This document shows, piece after piece, positions 42,142-53,150 of a DNA stretch of 64,000 nt. The DNA comes from Sphaerolaimus hirsutus (taxonomy: Eukaryota > Nematoda > Chromadorea > Monhysterida > Sphaerolaimidae), in the NCBI GenBank assembly GCA_964036195.1, contig OZ038452.1, positions 620,001-684,000 on the forward strand. Direction: 5' to 3'. A program made the position numbers and the translations under genes. Under the pieces are notes generated by a model. That model made no database searches. It saw nothing but the letters and a program-made list of their open reading frames with translations, and was not told the DNA's origin. The stretch's first letter is position 1, and every line of letters begins with the position of its first letter.

Positions 42142-42577
42142 TGTTGCCGCGCGGCAATGTCCGAATAGATCGTGCACGCGCCGCCGCGGCAGCGCAGCGC
42201 GCAGCCGAATTAAGGCGACTGCTCGCGGCGCCGCCATGGCGATGCGTGGATTAAGTGAAGGGCACTCCGCGGGCCCGAGTATAAAAGTAGCGCGGTAGGC
42301 GCACGCTTTCCAGTTGATCGTTTTCTCCTTTTTCCGTTCCTTACCCATTTCCCTGCCCCTTTTCGAGTGCACATGAAATGGAGTGTTAACCCAGTTGACT
42401 CGTGTCGCTTGGCGACAGTTCCCCAGAAATTAACCCGTCAACTCAAACACGAACGTTCCTCCTCCTCGGTCGCCAGCCCCTTGGGAATCTAGCACTTGCT
42501 CGCTCAGAGTTCCCGTGGCTGGTCTTCTTGAGCGGAAACTCGGAAAACTGCATTTTGCATGCGCCGTGCATGCAACA
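42142..42577 (+). repeat. 5' LTR
   Basis: Starts TGTTGCCGCGCGGCAATGTC, ends CCGTGCATGCAACA. TATA box TATAAAAG at 42280-42287. Confidence 0.95.
42280..42287 (+). promoter_or_regulatory. LTR TATA box
   Basis: TATAAAAG, about 140 bp into the LTR; the same motif is at 50341-50348 in the 3' copy. Confidence 0.7.
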
Positions 42578-42595
42578 TGGTGATCGTACGGCTCT
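42578..42595 (+). other. Primer-binding site
   Basis: TGGTGATCGTACGGCTCT directly after the LTR, TGG pairing with tRNA CCA. The tRNA species was not determined. Confidence 0.6.
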
Positions 42596-42720
42596 AAACC
42601 CCAGTGAAATTTCCACGCGCGGTAGTGCCGTTCGCACAGCGGCCCCGCGATCCTTTTTTCCCACATCCCCAGCGTGAGCGACAAGTGGGGCGCCACAAAG
42701 AGCGCACGTAGAGACAAAAA

Positions 42721-45700
42721 ATGTCTGATCACGAAACCGCTAACCCACCGAGGGTTAGCCAACCCCCGCGAGGGAACCCCCCGGGGCGACCGCAGATAAC
42801 GTATGCGGAGCACGAATTCAGTCAAAAAATCGCCGAATGGACCGATTTCCGAAGGCGAAAAGCGCTGGTGAACGCGATAGAAGAGTTGCACAAACAGCGG
42901 AAACCAGGATGGCCAAAGAGCACAGTGGCGAGCAAAGACAGCAATTCAACGCTGAGTCGCCGGCTCATCCGGTTGGCCGACAAATATTTTGAGTCAGCGC
43001 AGCTGTCCACAATAACGATCGCTGACCCAGAACACGACAGCGACAACAGCAGCAATGAGAGCGCCAGCGGCGACGAAACCGCAACCAGAGCCCCGGTGCT
43101 CCAGCCGAAATTCCAAAGGAACGACCCATCCCCCGCGCCGTTTGCAGAAGCAAAAGTGCAAACGTCCGATCTGGCCGCAATGGCAGCGATGTTCCAGCAG
43201 CAATTCGACCAGCAAAATAAGCAAATCGAGCAGCTCAAGCGACTAGTGGCAAATAGCACCCTCAGCAGTTCGTCCCAAGCCACGAGACAAGTCAGCAGCG
43301 ACCCATGGCGTTGGTCGACGGAAGACCGGCTAGCGACCTTGAGTCAAGGCCCCCTGCTCCAGCAAATAATTGAATATATGGAGCGATTTGTGATAGCCCC
43401 AGAAGACGGCCTGCAGCCGCTGAGCACAATCCGCCAGCCAAAAGACAAAATCGGCGTTGGCCACGTGGCATCCACGGCAACCAAACAAATTAAATTTGAT
43501 GGGAGCAAAAACAGCCGAACAGGACCATTCCGATTTTGGCTCCACATGATCGTGCAGCAAGCGCTGGGAATACCCGAATGCCAACAGCAATTCTTCTGGA
43601 ACAGTGTGTTCATGCAATGCCTCACCGATGACGCGCAGAACAAATACCAGGCGGTGAGAGTAAATAAACGCCACGACATCCTCTACGTGCTGGACACCCT
43701 AGTCGAGGCGTACCAAGCCGACCACTCAGTACATTCGGTAGCAAATTGGTACAACCTAAAACCAGAAGCGGGAGAGACCGCATCATCATTCCACACCCGC
43801 CTGTGTGCAAATTTCCACCATGTGAGTGAAACAATGTCGGATCACGACCGACAGCACATGATTGGAGACAAATTTTTCACAGAGGCCCCCAGCCTAGCCC
43901 CAGTCAGCTGCTGGTATATGTGGCGTACGCGATGGCAAGACGGGGCTTGCACATTAAACCGGGCGATAACCATGATCGACGCAGCCCGAGAAGAGGCAGA
44001 ACAAGCCCGGGCAAAACGCAGAGATGAACAAAAAACTCAAAGGTACAGGCCGCGATATAACACCGGCTGGCAAAATGAGCAGAAAGGGCGCAGCGGCGAG
44101 ACCGCCGGAGTACGAGCCATGTTCGACCCAAAAGCGCACAAGGGCCCCTGGTGCACATTCCATCTACACCTAAAACCCATGCCCCATGACCCCGACAACT
44201 GCTACATTAACCCCGCCTCCCCAGCATGCCAAACAGGCAAAGCGGATAGCATTTTGCAATCCCTGATCAAACGGGGGAAAACAGAAGAGGAAGCCAGAGA
44301 AAACATGCGGCGGAAATGCAGAGAGATGGAAGTCACATTCCAAGAGACACCCAATGTCCGATGCACGCAGGAAGAACAAGAGGAAGAATCCTGGGAAAAT
44401 TTCGTCGACCCAGAACCCGAGGATGGCAACGAATCCGATGGCTGGTTCCCCACGGTCGCGAGCACAAAGGAACACTCAAGCAGCACAACCGCAGGCCCAC
44501 CAGATCCCATGGCGACAATTGTGTTCCACAAAATTCCCATCACGGGCCACATCGATACGGGGTGCAATATTGGACTATTCATTGAAGACACCACCCTGGA
44601 GCAAATTTGGGCCAAAGCGCAATTAGACCCCCAAAACGAGCGGGCGAAATTCCGGCCATACACAGGCAGCCACATTCGCACATCTGGAAAAGTCATCAAG
44701 GGTGAATGGCTTCGAATTTACGACATGACGGTAACACACCAGACCCCCGACGGAGTACACCGCGAAGACACCCTACCAGCGGTGGTCAAACTGATGGAAT
44801 TTCTGCCCCCAGCTGATCCTTTGCTAATTGGTCGAGCAGCGATTTTAGGCCCGCTGCAAATCGTCCAAACAGCCCACCAAGAATTAGAACGACTATCCAT
44901 GGAATACGACCAGGACACAGGAATCCTCCGCACAAGCAATGACATGGAGGAAAGCACCCACCGCACAGCGGACGTGTGCACGTTGCATGACACAACCATT
45001 TTTGCAGGTCAACAGCACGTTGTCAAAGTCGCCGTCGACAAGAGCAGCTATATACCACCGCACACACGGTCCGGGGAGACAGTTGCATATGCACTGGACC
45101 CATACGAGCGTGACGCAAAGGGCGGGCTAAAAAATTTAGTGCCAGGCATTGTGTGTGATGCAGCATTCCAGGCCACCCGAGAATGGTTGGAAACAGCAGA
45201 ATTCCCACTATGGGTCACAAACACAACAAGTGCGGAGTGCCACATCCCAGCACGCACAAAAGTCGCAGAAATATTCTCAACAACCCACGCGCTCACACTA
45301 GAAGAACCAGAAGAGGCTGCAGCGCAGGGATTGAAGGAATTGCCACAGCCACCGCCCCCATCTGACAACATCCCCGAGTGGCAGCCGCTCACGCGAGAAG
45401 AGCAAGACCGCATTGCAGAAATTTGGCCCCGCCTACCCAAAGAGAGCCACGACGCACTTCCCCAGGAATTAAAAGAACGTTTCAAGAACCTCTTGGCACA
45501 GCAAGAAGGACTATTCAGTATGAACGAGTATGACATTGGCGAAACACATGTCACAGAGCACAAAATCGAGTTAGTGCCGGGCGCAGAACCAATAAAATGC
45601 GCAGCCAGATTTGAAACCCCTCCAAAAAGAGCATTTGTGTGGCGAACTGTGGAAGAAATGCTCAAGAAGAAGCTAATAATCCCGTCATCATCGCCATGGG

Positions 45701-48700
45701 CATTTCCGCTAGTCATAGTCCCAAAAGGCAAAACGGACTACCGCTTATGCTTAGACTTTCGCAAATTGAATGACGTCACAGTTCGGGACGCGTATCCACT
45801 CCCCAGAATCACCGACATGTTCCAGCAGATGAGCGGACGATCGGTGTTTTCAACAATGGACGCCAGTTTTGGCTACTACAATGTCACCATCTCAGACCCA
45901 GCCACACGAGACATGGTGTCATTTGTGTGCAGCAGGGGCCAATACAGCTATACGCGAATGCCCCTGGGATTAAAAAATGCCGGGGCGAGTTTCCAGAGGC
46001 TCATGGACTGCATGCTGACAGGACTGAACCAGGAGCCCGAACGCCCAGCATTTTTTGCCTACATCGATGATTGCCTGGTGGCTAGCAATAGCCCAGAAGA
46101 GCATTTGCAGCACTTGGTGCAACTTTTCAACAGGCTCAAGTGGGCGGGAATACGACTGAAACCAGAAAAATGCCATTTCTTTTGTGCACAAGTCAAGTTC
46201 CTCGGATTCGAGCTGAGCAAGAATGGTATCGCCCCAAAAAGGAGCAACATCGCGGCAATCCTCGAAATGCCCACCCCCACCACAAAACAGGACATAAAAA
46301 CTTTCCTGGGAAAAGCAGGTTATTTCAGCCAGCACATCCCCGGTTTCCACCGATTAGCGGCACCGCTAAACGAAATGGCCAAAGGAAAGTACAGGGTGAA
46401 TGGCAACGACCCAATCCCCCCACATGCAGAATGGACGGCAGACGCGAGAAACGCGTATGAAGTGCTCAAATTGAAGCTGAGCTCGGCACCGGTTCTGGCG
46501 CACCCAGACCGCACGAAAGAATATTACTTGTACACAGATGCATGCGACCTGGGATTGGGCGCAGTGTTGATGCAGAAAAGCGCAACCGACCCAAATCGCT
46601 TACGACCCGTTTCGTTCGTGTCCAAAAAACTCCCCACATCCCACAAAAACTGGTCCACCATCGAGAAAGAGGCTCTAGCCTGCACATGGGCGCTGGACCG
46701 ACTAGGCGACTACATCGATGGACAAAAAGTCATCCTGCGAACCGATCATAAAGCGCTAGTGAATGCACTCATCAAACCAGCGCATGGAAAAATCGAGCGG
46801 TGGACACACCGATGGGCAATGCGATTATCATTGAAAGACCTGACCATCGAATACTGCCCTGGCGAACAGAATGTCATCGCAGACGCACTGAGCCGAAATC
46901 CCATCGAGGACCCAGATACAATGGCATTCCAACGAGCCAGCGAAATCATCAGACTCCCGTTAGATAAATTATGCCCCCACATGGCCCGTTGCACACAGGC
47001 CCAAATCAGCTGGCAACAGGAACAAATCAAAGACCCAGAGGGCAGCAAGATCAAACAGAAGCTCGCTGAAGGCACGATGGGACAAGCCCAATACAGAGTG
47101 ATAGACAATGTGATCCAGTACAGAGGACCGCAAGGTTTCCAACCATGGGCACCCACGCACATGCGAGAAGGACTATTACAAAGAGCTCATGCGGGAAATT
47201 TGGGCGCCCACGGAGGTGCGGAACGAACCACACAACAAATAGGCAGGGTAGCAGCGTGGCCACGGATGCGGCAAGACGCAGCAGAATTTGTCAAAAAATG
47301 CCATATTTGCAAAGTGTCCAAAGACGGCCAGCGGAAAGGTTTCAGCCCATTATTCCCCGTCGACCCAGGCACCCGACCATGGCAAAAAATTGCCACAGAC
47401 ACGACCCCCATGCCAGAGTTCAAGGGCCATAAGTACTTGCTAGTCGCAGTGGACTATCTGACACGAGCAGTAGCCCTAGCACCACTACGACAATTGACTG
47501 GAAGCGCAGTGACAGCGGCGCTGGAGAAATACGTCATCCACCGATTTGGTCCACCGACAGAATTGATCTCCGACAATGGCACAGAATTTGTCAACAAAGA
47601 CGTGGCGCAATTAGCACACAAATGGGGAATAAAGTTGCGGACAACGACCCCATATCATTCCCAATCCAACGGATTAGCAGAGCGAGCTATCCGCAGCGTA
47701 GAACAATTGACTCGTCAATGGGCGCAGAATAACGCAAATTCACGCAATTGGCCAGAGGCGCTGCCAGAAATCGCATTGCGCATGAACGTAGCATACAATC
47801 GCGATGTTGCCCACGCCCCATTCGAGTTGTTATTTGGGTACATGCCACCGTTACTAGCAGGAACAAGCGGCGACCAGCACGTAACAACCGACAGCGGAGA
47901 CGAAACCCCCCCCAGCGCCAATACTAGACTACAAAAGACGTTAAGATCCCTGGCGACAAAAGTACCCAAGGGGGCAGAGCAGCCAGGGCACCTACAAACA
48001 TTATGGCAACAAGCGAAAATGCAATTGAAAAGTGCGCAAGAACGATACAAACGGGCACATGACAAAAAAGCGGGGAATGAAATACGAATAGGAGACACTG
48101 TGTACATGGAAACGCGATGGGGCATGGCGGTCGAGCAGAAAATACGCCCCCTTCGCACCGGCCCATACGAAGTTGTGGGAATGGACAAATCAATTGCCCT
48201 CGTGGATACAGGGGAATATATCCAAAGAGCCCCTGTAAATACACTTACACTTGCGAACGAAATTGATACAAAAAAGAAAAATTTCGAAATAAAAAAAACG
48301 TCAATCACCGCTCCCCCACCCCAACCCAACAGCTGCATCACTATGGCATCCCGCAACGGACAAGACAACAGCGAGCGGCGCGACGACAACCGCAGCCGCA
48401 GCCGCGGCCGCGGCCGTGGCCGGCAGCCCGCGGGAGCGCAGAACTTTGGCCGAACTCGACCTCGCCCGGCGAGCCCGCCGACGCAGGCGCCGAGTCCAAA
48501 AAGGGCGCACTCAGACCGGGTCAGTTCCGTCAGGCACGTGAATAGCATGGCACATGCCCCAGCTCCGACGCAAACCCTAACACCGCTACCGCAGACATCG
48601 CCACCCGGCCAGGCAGCGCTGGTCCACGCCGTGGCCAGCGTGAACACGCCGATCCGCCCCGGCAACAACGCCGCGCCAATCCCACTGAACGCCATCCGCA

Positions 48701-49800
48701 TCCAGCCGGCGACTAACGTAGAAGGTGAGAGCGAGGGTTTTTTTCGGCCAGTTTTGCATGGTTTGGCAGGCGGCCAAAACCCACAACGGCCAAAACACAA
48801 ATTCGCGAGTGGTCACGCAGAACCCCGCGCGACCACTGACCGGCGCCAGGGCGCAGGTGCAGCGGCAGCGACGAACACCGACACGAAGGCCAACCGCATG
48901 GCGGCGGCCGCGAAGACTGGCTCGGACACAAGTGAGTCAGTAGAGTCATGCATTTTTTGGAACAGCGGCATGACCCGTTTTTTGCATGCCGCAGATACGA
49001 CGCCGCGCGCCGCGGCGACACGCAAACCCCCCCAGGCCCCAGCACCCAGCGGCGCGGATATCCATGACAGTGAGCCACATTTTCTTCCGGTTATGTGCCC
49101 CCCTGTTGCGCGAAACATGCACGTTCGAACCCCCCCTGCCGCAGATCGTTTCGAGACGGCCGAACTGCGCAGCGCCAACGAGCTGCTGCAGTCCGCCATC
49201 GACCGCCTCAAGGTGCATCCCCAAGAGGCCGCCGGAATGGTGCGCTGGAGTCTGAATGTCGAGGGCCGCGTCCGCGGTGAGCGCAACGCGGCGCGGCAGC
49301 AGCTAGCCGAGAACGAGGCGGAATTGCGGGCGACAGTGGCTCGGTTGGAAGCGGCCCAGAAGGAAGCGGCAGCCGCCCGTCAGCGCGGCGCAAAGCTGGC
49401 CGAGCACCTCAAGAAAATTCGCGTGCCGCCGGCCCGCAGCACCGTCACTCGCGCAGTGCAAACTGCGCGGCCCCCCCCAACTGCCAACCGCGCGGCGCAA
49501 ACAGCGCCAACTTTCCCGCCGCCAGAGCATGAGCACAGCCCGGTTTTGAGCGACTGTGACGAGGATCTGCTGCCGCAGACCCCCCCGGAGGTGAGACATG
49601 TGGGATTGACGCCGTATTTCCTGTTTGCGCGACTCCCCCCCAAACTCTCCCCCCTGAAACCGCAGCCGAGCACCAGCCGCGCAACGACACGCCCCCCCAC
49701 CCCCCTGGGAGCCAGCGGCGGCGAAACCCCACCGCGCCGCCGCATCGTGACTACCGACCTAAGGGCGTGGCTGCAGAGCAGCAACAAGAAGCCACGATAG
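42721..49800 (+). CDS. Gag-Pol polyprotein, single ORF with long C-terminal extension
   Basis: 2,359 codons, ATG at 42721. Gag-like region about 1-590, with a C/H-rich stretch near residue 478. Aspartic protease DTG at 612-614. Reverse transcriptase with YIDD at 1114-1117. RNase H with TDA at 1272-1274. Integrase: H1490, H1497, C1527, C1530 zinc motif and D1560, D1618, E1654 catalytic triad (D-57-D-35-E). After the integrase C-terminal domain come about 485 further residues (from about 1875): an Arg/Gly/Ser-rich stretch, Ala/Pro-rich linkers and a coiled coil near 2181-2232. No transmembrane segment, so it is not an obvious envelope. No gag/pol frameshift exists, so capsid and enzymes would be made in equal amounts unless processed or regulated otherwise. 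Confidence 0.93.
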   Translation: MSDHETANPPRVSQPPRGNPPGRPQITYAEHEFSQKIAEWTDFRRRKALVNAIEELHKQRKPGWPKSTVASKDSNSTLSRRLIRLADKYFESAQLSTITIADPEHDSDNSSNESASGDETATRAPVLQPKFQRNDPSPAPFAEAKVQTSDLAAMAAMFQQQFDQQNKQIEQLKRLVANSTLSSSSQATRQVSSDPWRWSTEDRLATLSQGPLLQQIIEYMERFVIAPEDGLQPLSTIRQPKDKIGVGHVASTATKQIKFDGSKNSRTGPFRFWLHMIVQQALGIPECQQQFFWNSVFMQCLTDDAQNKYQAVRVNKRHDILYVLDTLVEAYQADHSVHSVANWYNLKPEAGETASSFHTRLCANFHHVSETMSDHDRQHMIGDKFFTEAPSLAPVSCWYMWRTRWQDGACTLNRAITMIDAAREEAEQARAKRRDEQKTQRYRPRYNTGWQNEQKGRSGETAGVRAMFDPKAHKGPWCTFHLHLKPMPHDPDNCYINPASPACQTGKADSILQSLIKRGKTEEEARENMRRKCREMEVTFQETPNVRCTQEEQEEESWENFVDPEPEDGNESDGWFPTVASTKEHSSSTTAGPPDPMATIVFHKIPITGHIDTGCNIGLFIEDTTLEQIWAKAQLDPQNERAKFRPYTGSHIRTSGKVIKGEWLRIYDMTVTHQTPDGVHREDTLPAVVKLMEFLPPADPLLIGRAAILGPLQIVQTAHQELERLSMEYDQDTGILRTSNDMEESTHRTADVCTLHDTTIFAGQQHVVKVAVDKSSYIPPHTRSGETVAYALDPYERDAKGGLKNLVPGIVCDAAFQATREWLETAEFPLWVTNTTSAECHIPARTKVAEIFSTTHALTLEEPEEAAAQGLKELPQPPPPSDNIPEWQPLTREEQDRIAEIWPRLPKESHDALPQELKERFKNLLAQQEGLFSMNEYDIGETHVTEHKIELVPGAEPIKCAARFETPPKRAFVWRTVEEMLKKKLIIPSSSPWAFPLVIVPKGKTDYRLCLDFRKLNDVTVRDAYPLPRITDMFQQMSGRSVFSTMDASFGYYNVTISDPATRDMVSFVCSRGQYSYTRMPLGLKNAGASFQRLMDCMLTGLNQEPERPAFFAYIDDCLVASNSPEEHLQHLVQLFNRLKWAGIRLKPEKCHFFCAQVKFLGFELSKNGIAPKRSNIAAILEMPTPTTKQDIKTFLGKAGYFSQHIPGFHRLAAPLNEMAKGKYRVNGNDPIPPHAEWTADARNAYEVLKLKLSSAPVLAHPDRTKEYYLYTDACDLGLGAVLMQKSATDPNRLRPVSFVSKKLPTSHKNWSTIEKEALACTWALDRLGDYIDGQKVILRTDHKALVNALIKPAHGKIERWTHRWAMRLSLKDLTIEYCPGEQNVIADALSRNPIEDPDTMAFQRASEIIRLPLDKLCPHMARCTQAQISWQQEQIKDPEGSKIKQKLAEGTMGQAQYRVIDNVIQYRGPQGFQPWAPTHMREGLLQRAHAGNLGAHGGAERTTQQIGRVAAWPRMRQDAAEFVKKCHICKVSKDGQRKGFSPLFPVDPGTRPWQKIATDTTPMPEFKGHKYLLVAVDYLTRAVALAPLRQLTGSAVTAALEKYVIHRFGPPTELISDNGTEFVNKDVAQLAHKWGIKLRTTTPYHSQSNGLAERAIRSVEQLTRQWAQNNANSRNWPEALPEIALRMNVAYNRDVAHAPFELLFGYMPPLLAGTSGDQHVTTDSGDETPPSANTRLQKTLRSLATKVPKGAEQPGHLQTLWQQAKMQLKSAQERYKRAHDKKAGNEIRIGDTVYMETRWGMAVEQKIRPLRTGPYEVVGMDKSIALVDTGEYIQRAPVNTLTLANEIDTKKKNFEIKKTSITAPPPQPNSCITMASRNGQDNSERRDDNRSRSRGRGRGRQPAGAQNFGRTRPRPASPPTQAPSPKRAHSDRVSSVRHVNSMAHAPAPTQTLTPLPQTSPPGQAALVHAVASVNTPIRPGNNAAPIPLNAIRIQPATNVEGESEGFFRPVLHGLAGGQNPQRPKHKFASGHAEPRATTDRRQGAGAAAATNTDTKANRMAAAAKTGSDTSESVESCIFWNSGMTRFLHAADTTPRAAATRKPPQAPAPSGADIHDSEPHFLPVMCPPVARNMHVRTPPAADRFETAELRSANELLQSAIDRLKVHPQEAAGMVRWSLNVEGRVRGERNAARQQLAENEAELRATVARLEAAQKEAAAARQRGAKLAEHLKKIRVPPARSTVTRAVQTARPPPTANRAAQTAPTFPPPEHEHSPVLSDCDEDLLPQTPPEVRHVGLTPYFLFARLPPKLSPLKPQPSTSRATTRPPTPLGASGGETPPRRRIVTTDLRAWLQSSNKKPR

Positions 49801-50193
49801 AGACACGGGCCAGTTTTTTTACGAGTTTTGAGCGGGCGGAAGGATGTGATTTTTTGATGGGCCAAATTTATTTTTGAGCGCCACTTTTTTTGTAGGTAGT
49901 AACGGCCGGACAGTGTTCTTTCAATTTGTAAAAATATTTATTCGAAAGTTTGAGGTTTGTAGAAAGCGGTTTCTATTTGTAAAAACTAGTTCACTCACAA
50001 TTTCAAATTGCAAACTAGGAAGTGTTTTTAACGATATTCACTTAACGGGTTGATATTTATTTTTTCCTTTTTCATTTTTGGTCATTTTTTTTTCTCAGGA
50101 AGCGGATGTTTTACGGGTCGGATTTCGATTTTTCATACGGGTTATTCGTTGCTTGTTTTATTTTTGCTCTGTTGGCACCCCTGCCCCGAGCAT

Positions 50194-50202
50194 GGGGGGG
50201 GG
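50194..50202 (+). other. Polypurine tract
   Basis: Nine G immediately before the 3' LTR; expected plus-strand primer. Confidence 0.7.
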
Positions 50203-50638
50203 TGTTGCCGCGCGGCAATGTCCGAATAGATCGTGCACGCGCCGCCGCGGCAGCGCAGCGCGCAGCCGAATTAAGGCGACTGCTCGCGGCGCCGCCATGG
50301 CGATGCGTGGATTAAGTGAAGGGCACTCCGCGGGCCCGAGTATAAAAGTAGCGCGGTAGGCGCACGCTTTCCAGTTGATCGTTTTCTCCTTTTTCCGTTC
50401 CTTACCCATTTCCCTGCCCCTTTTCGAGTGCACATGAAATGGAGTGTTAACCCAGTTGACTCGTGTCGCTTGGCGACAGTTCCCCAGAAATTAACCCGTC
50501 AACTCAAACACGAACGTTCCTCCTCCTCGGTCGCCAGCCCCTTGGGAATCTAGCACTTGCTCGCTCAGAGTTCCCGTGGCTGGTCTTCTTGAGCGGAAAC
50601 TCGGAAAACTGCATTTTGCATGCGCCGTGCATGCAACA
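50203..50638 (+). repeat. 3' LTR
   Basis: No difference from the 5' LTR found by eye over 436 bp, pointing to recent insertion. Confidence 0.95.
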
Positions 50639-50642
50639 GTGC

Positions 50643-51405
50643 CAAAAACCCAAATGTGCCAAAAAAAGGGATGGAAATGATGTTGAAAATGTTCAAAATG
50701 ACGATTTAGAAGCTCTTTTAATTTTGATATTTTGTTTTCTTTGAATCAATGCCCTGATATAATTCATCAAGTAATTTATGTTGCTCAAGTTTCAAAAATA
50801 AAGCTATTCAAATTAAAAATTAAAATATTGGTAAAAAATGAAATGGTAGCCAAAAACAGAATGCCAGGTAAAAAAAGTGGATGAAAAGTATAGAATGACA
50901 CTCTTCCAAAGATTAGAAGAAATACAGTATTCACCTAATGAGTAAATATGATGCATAAGTTTCCTGAATAAAAAATACTCTGAGTTACTGAGCAAATTTA
51001 CTGAGTTTTACACATACTTTTTCAAAGTATCCAAGTATGAAAAACCTTGACAAACTAATTTTCATTGGCATATACTTTGAAAAAGTTTGGTACTTTTAAC
51101 AACTCTGGCTGGTGCCTGAAACCATATCTTTAAATCACTGCACTGGCACTGGCATGAGTAGTGATGGAAAAGCGCCATGGCACTGGTGCCTGGCGCTAGC
51201 ACCAAAGGAAAAAGCGCCATGGCGCTTTTTATGCTTGGTGCTTTTTTGCTGTGGCACCATTGGCGCTTGGCACCACACCCATAAAAAGTGCCATGGCGCT
51301 TTCGGCGCTTGGCGCTATTTTTGCCTGGCACCAGGAACAAAATGAATGGCACTGGCGCTTGGCACTAGCACCAAAGCAAGAAGCGCCATGGCGCTTTTTC
51401 CATCT
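50643..51405. other. Flank of the retrotransposon without recognisable gene
   Basis: AT-rich, short ORFs only, apart from the GCGCCATGGCGC element at 51159-51408. Confidence 0.6.
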
Positions 51406-51408
51406 CTA
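51159..51408. mobile_element. hAT-like element with GCGCCATGGCGC core
   Basis: Ends TAGTGATGGAAAAGCGCC and GGCGCTTTTTCCATCTCTA. Duplication GGCATGAG (51151-51158)/GACATGAG (51409-51416), one mismatch. Small relative of 53859-54697. Confidence 0.82.
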
Positions 51409-51679
51409 GACATGAGTGTTAAAGTCAATATCTTTATTTATTTGATCAGTAAGCCGAAAAATGTATTTAAATAGATCAACTGATAAAATTGAATTGTCAT
51501 GAACAGCCTGTAACTCCCAGCTACCACTAAGGAGTATACGTATAAAGTTTAAAAATGCAATGTATCGGTATGGCGCATTCCCAACACTACCAACACCACC
51601 ATGGAACATTTCATTATTCAATTCCACAGCGCAAGGAATCAACTGTCCATGCAGATCGCCCACGGTCAAAAGTGGGCCA
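51406..51679 (-). CDS. Orphan 3' exon of an unidentified gene
   Basis: Read on the minus strand, 91 codons from GPLLTVGDLHGQLIPCAVEL to TDQINKDIDFNTHV and TGA. Composition looks coding (few Lys/Ile/Asn runs, mixed residues), unlike other ORFs nearby. A usable acceptor (ACGCAAG) sits at its edge, although the frame stays open a little further 5'. No upstream exon was found, so it may be a gene fragment or pseudogene. Family not recognised. Confidence 0.35.
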
Positions 51680-51911
51680 CTTGCGTAATACAGTTTGGGT
51701 GTGAACGAGTGTGCAACAATAAACGTGAGTCATCACTATTGACCGTGTACTTTACAATGAAAGCTACCGTATCCCATCTGAATTAAGCCAAAAAATTCCA
51801 TGCTTTTTGTCATTGCTCTCACGATGAATTTGAATTTGTTCTGCAATTTTTCACGTGATTTTATACATCCAAATACGGTAACATTCTTTGTTTAGCGTGC
51901 GGTCCGACACG

Positions 51912-53150
51912 TAACGATGGCAAAAAAGATTCAAAATTCGAAAACATTTTCGGATTTTTTTTGGAATTTTCGAATTTTTATTTCACCTCTGAAAAAACAC
52001 CTAAAAATCGATTTATTTTTCAAAAGATTTAGAAAATTCAAAAATTCAAAAAATTTTCAGGGTATTCAAGGCACAGTACACATTCTTCAGCTCAATATGT
52101 GAAATCAATTGACAATTGATATGTGGTGTGTCTGAACAAACTTCTTTACTTACCCTGTGAAAAGAAAATGTTAATTGAATTTTTTTTTTACTTTTACTCA
52201 TGAGTAATTGGTGCCGCACACACTAGTTTATGGGCTCAGTAAACTCGCATTTGGTAAACTCATGAATCGACATTAAATGTAACTGAGTTTACCAGAATGA
52301 GTTATTTTATATCTTTGTTAACTGTAGTTGACAGATACCTCATTCTGGTAAACACAAATGCATTTGAATTTCAATGTCGATTTATGAGTTTACCAAATCC
52401 TGACTTTACTGAGCCATTAAACTAGTGTGTACAGCACCAATATGAGTAAAATACTTTTTGTTGGAAACATAAAAGTGAGTATGATTGAGAAATTTTGCCC
52501 CAATTTAAACTTGAAAATGATTAATTTTCATACCTTTTTGCCCATTTCACCTTCAAATTAGTTCAATAGTTCAGCTGCTATTTGACAAATTCTGGCTATT
52601 CTTTACTATATATTTGCTTCTAAACCAAATTTTGAAAATTTTCCTGTATTTTTAGATGTTTTCTTACATTTATCCCATTTAAGCCTTAAAAAGCCAATGT
52701 AAAAGTCCATAAAAAAGTGAGTACAGGTACTTTCTTTCAGAGGAAATGTACACATATTTACACACTACTTGAGTATACACATTTATCGAGTAAATGTAAA
52801 TTCATTTTAACAACTATGGTATATGTGTGAATGAAATGAACACATGGAATACTGGTTCACATTAGTGATTTAACTATTGTAAATGCTAAATTACAGTGAA
52901 GAAGGGGTTAAAATTGATTGAAACATTAAAACTATCCAAATACAGTGTTGAAAGCTACAAATTCAATATTTTTCTAAAAAAATTGAAAAGTATCATAGAA
53001 AACTACCCAAAAAATTCAAAAACTGCCCAAAAAGACTCGAAAATTCGAAAATTAAATTCGAAAATCATTTAGGAAAAATTCGAAAATTTATTTTAGATAA
53101 AAAAAACTTAAAAAATTAAATACTTTTTTCCAGAGGGTTTGCCATCGTTA
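51912..53150. mobile_element. Large hAT-like element with TTCGAAAA ends
   Basis: Ends TAACGATGGCAAAAAAGATT and GGGTTTGCCATCGTTA, same family as 26281-26807. Flanks CCGACACG/CCGACCAG are partly matching. The MITE at 52207-52441 and a TATCTACC-type repeat (about 52485-52700) are nested in it. Confidence 0.8.
52207..52441. mobile_element. CACACTAGTT-type MITE, cleanest copy
   Basis: 235 bp, ends ATTGGTGCCGCACACACTAG and CTAGTGTGTACAGCACCAAT, duplication ATGAGTA (52200-52206, 52442-52448). Arms pair over most of the length. Confidence 0.85.

Larger units (their letters stand above)
42142..50638 (+). mobile_element. Complete Ty3/Gypsy LTR retrotransposon
   Basis: 8,497 bp with two 436-bp LTRs (42142-42577, 50203-50638), TG...CA ends and a 4-bp duplication GTGC (42138-42141, 50639-50642). 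The LTRs look identical by eye. A primer-binding site (TGG...) follows the 5' LTR, a G-run polypurine tract precedes the 3' LTR, and the single ORF is unbroken. Domain order PR-RT-RNaseH-INT places it in Ty3/Gypsy. Its codons are GC-rich compared with the flanks. Confidence 0.96.

Noticed and set aside
42430..49865. Long antisense and offset ORFs over the retrotransposon (for example 47715-48800 minus)
   Set aside because: Shadows of a GC-rich ORF; no domains, and low-complexity Cys/Arg/Trp-rich translations.
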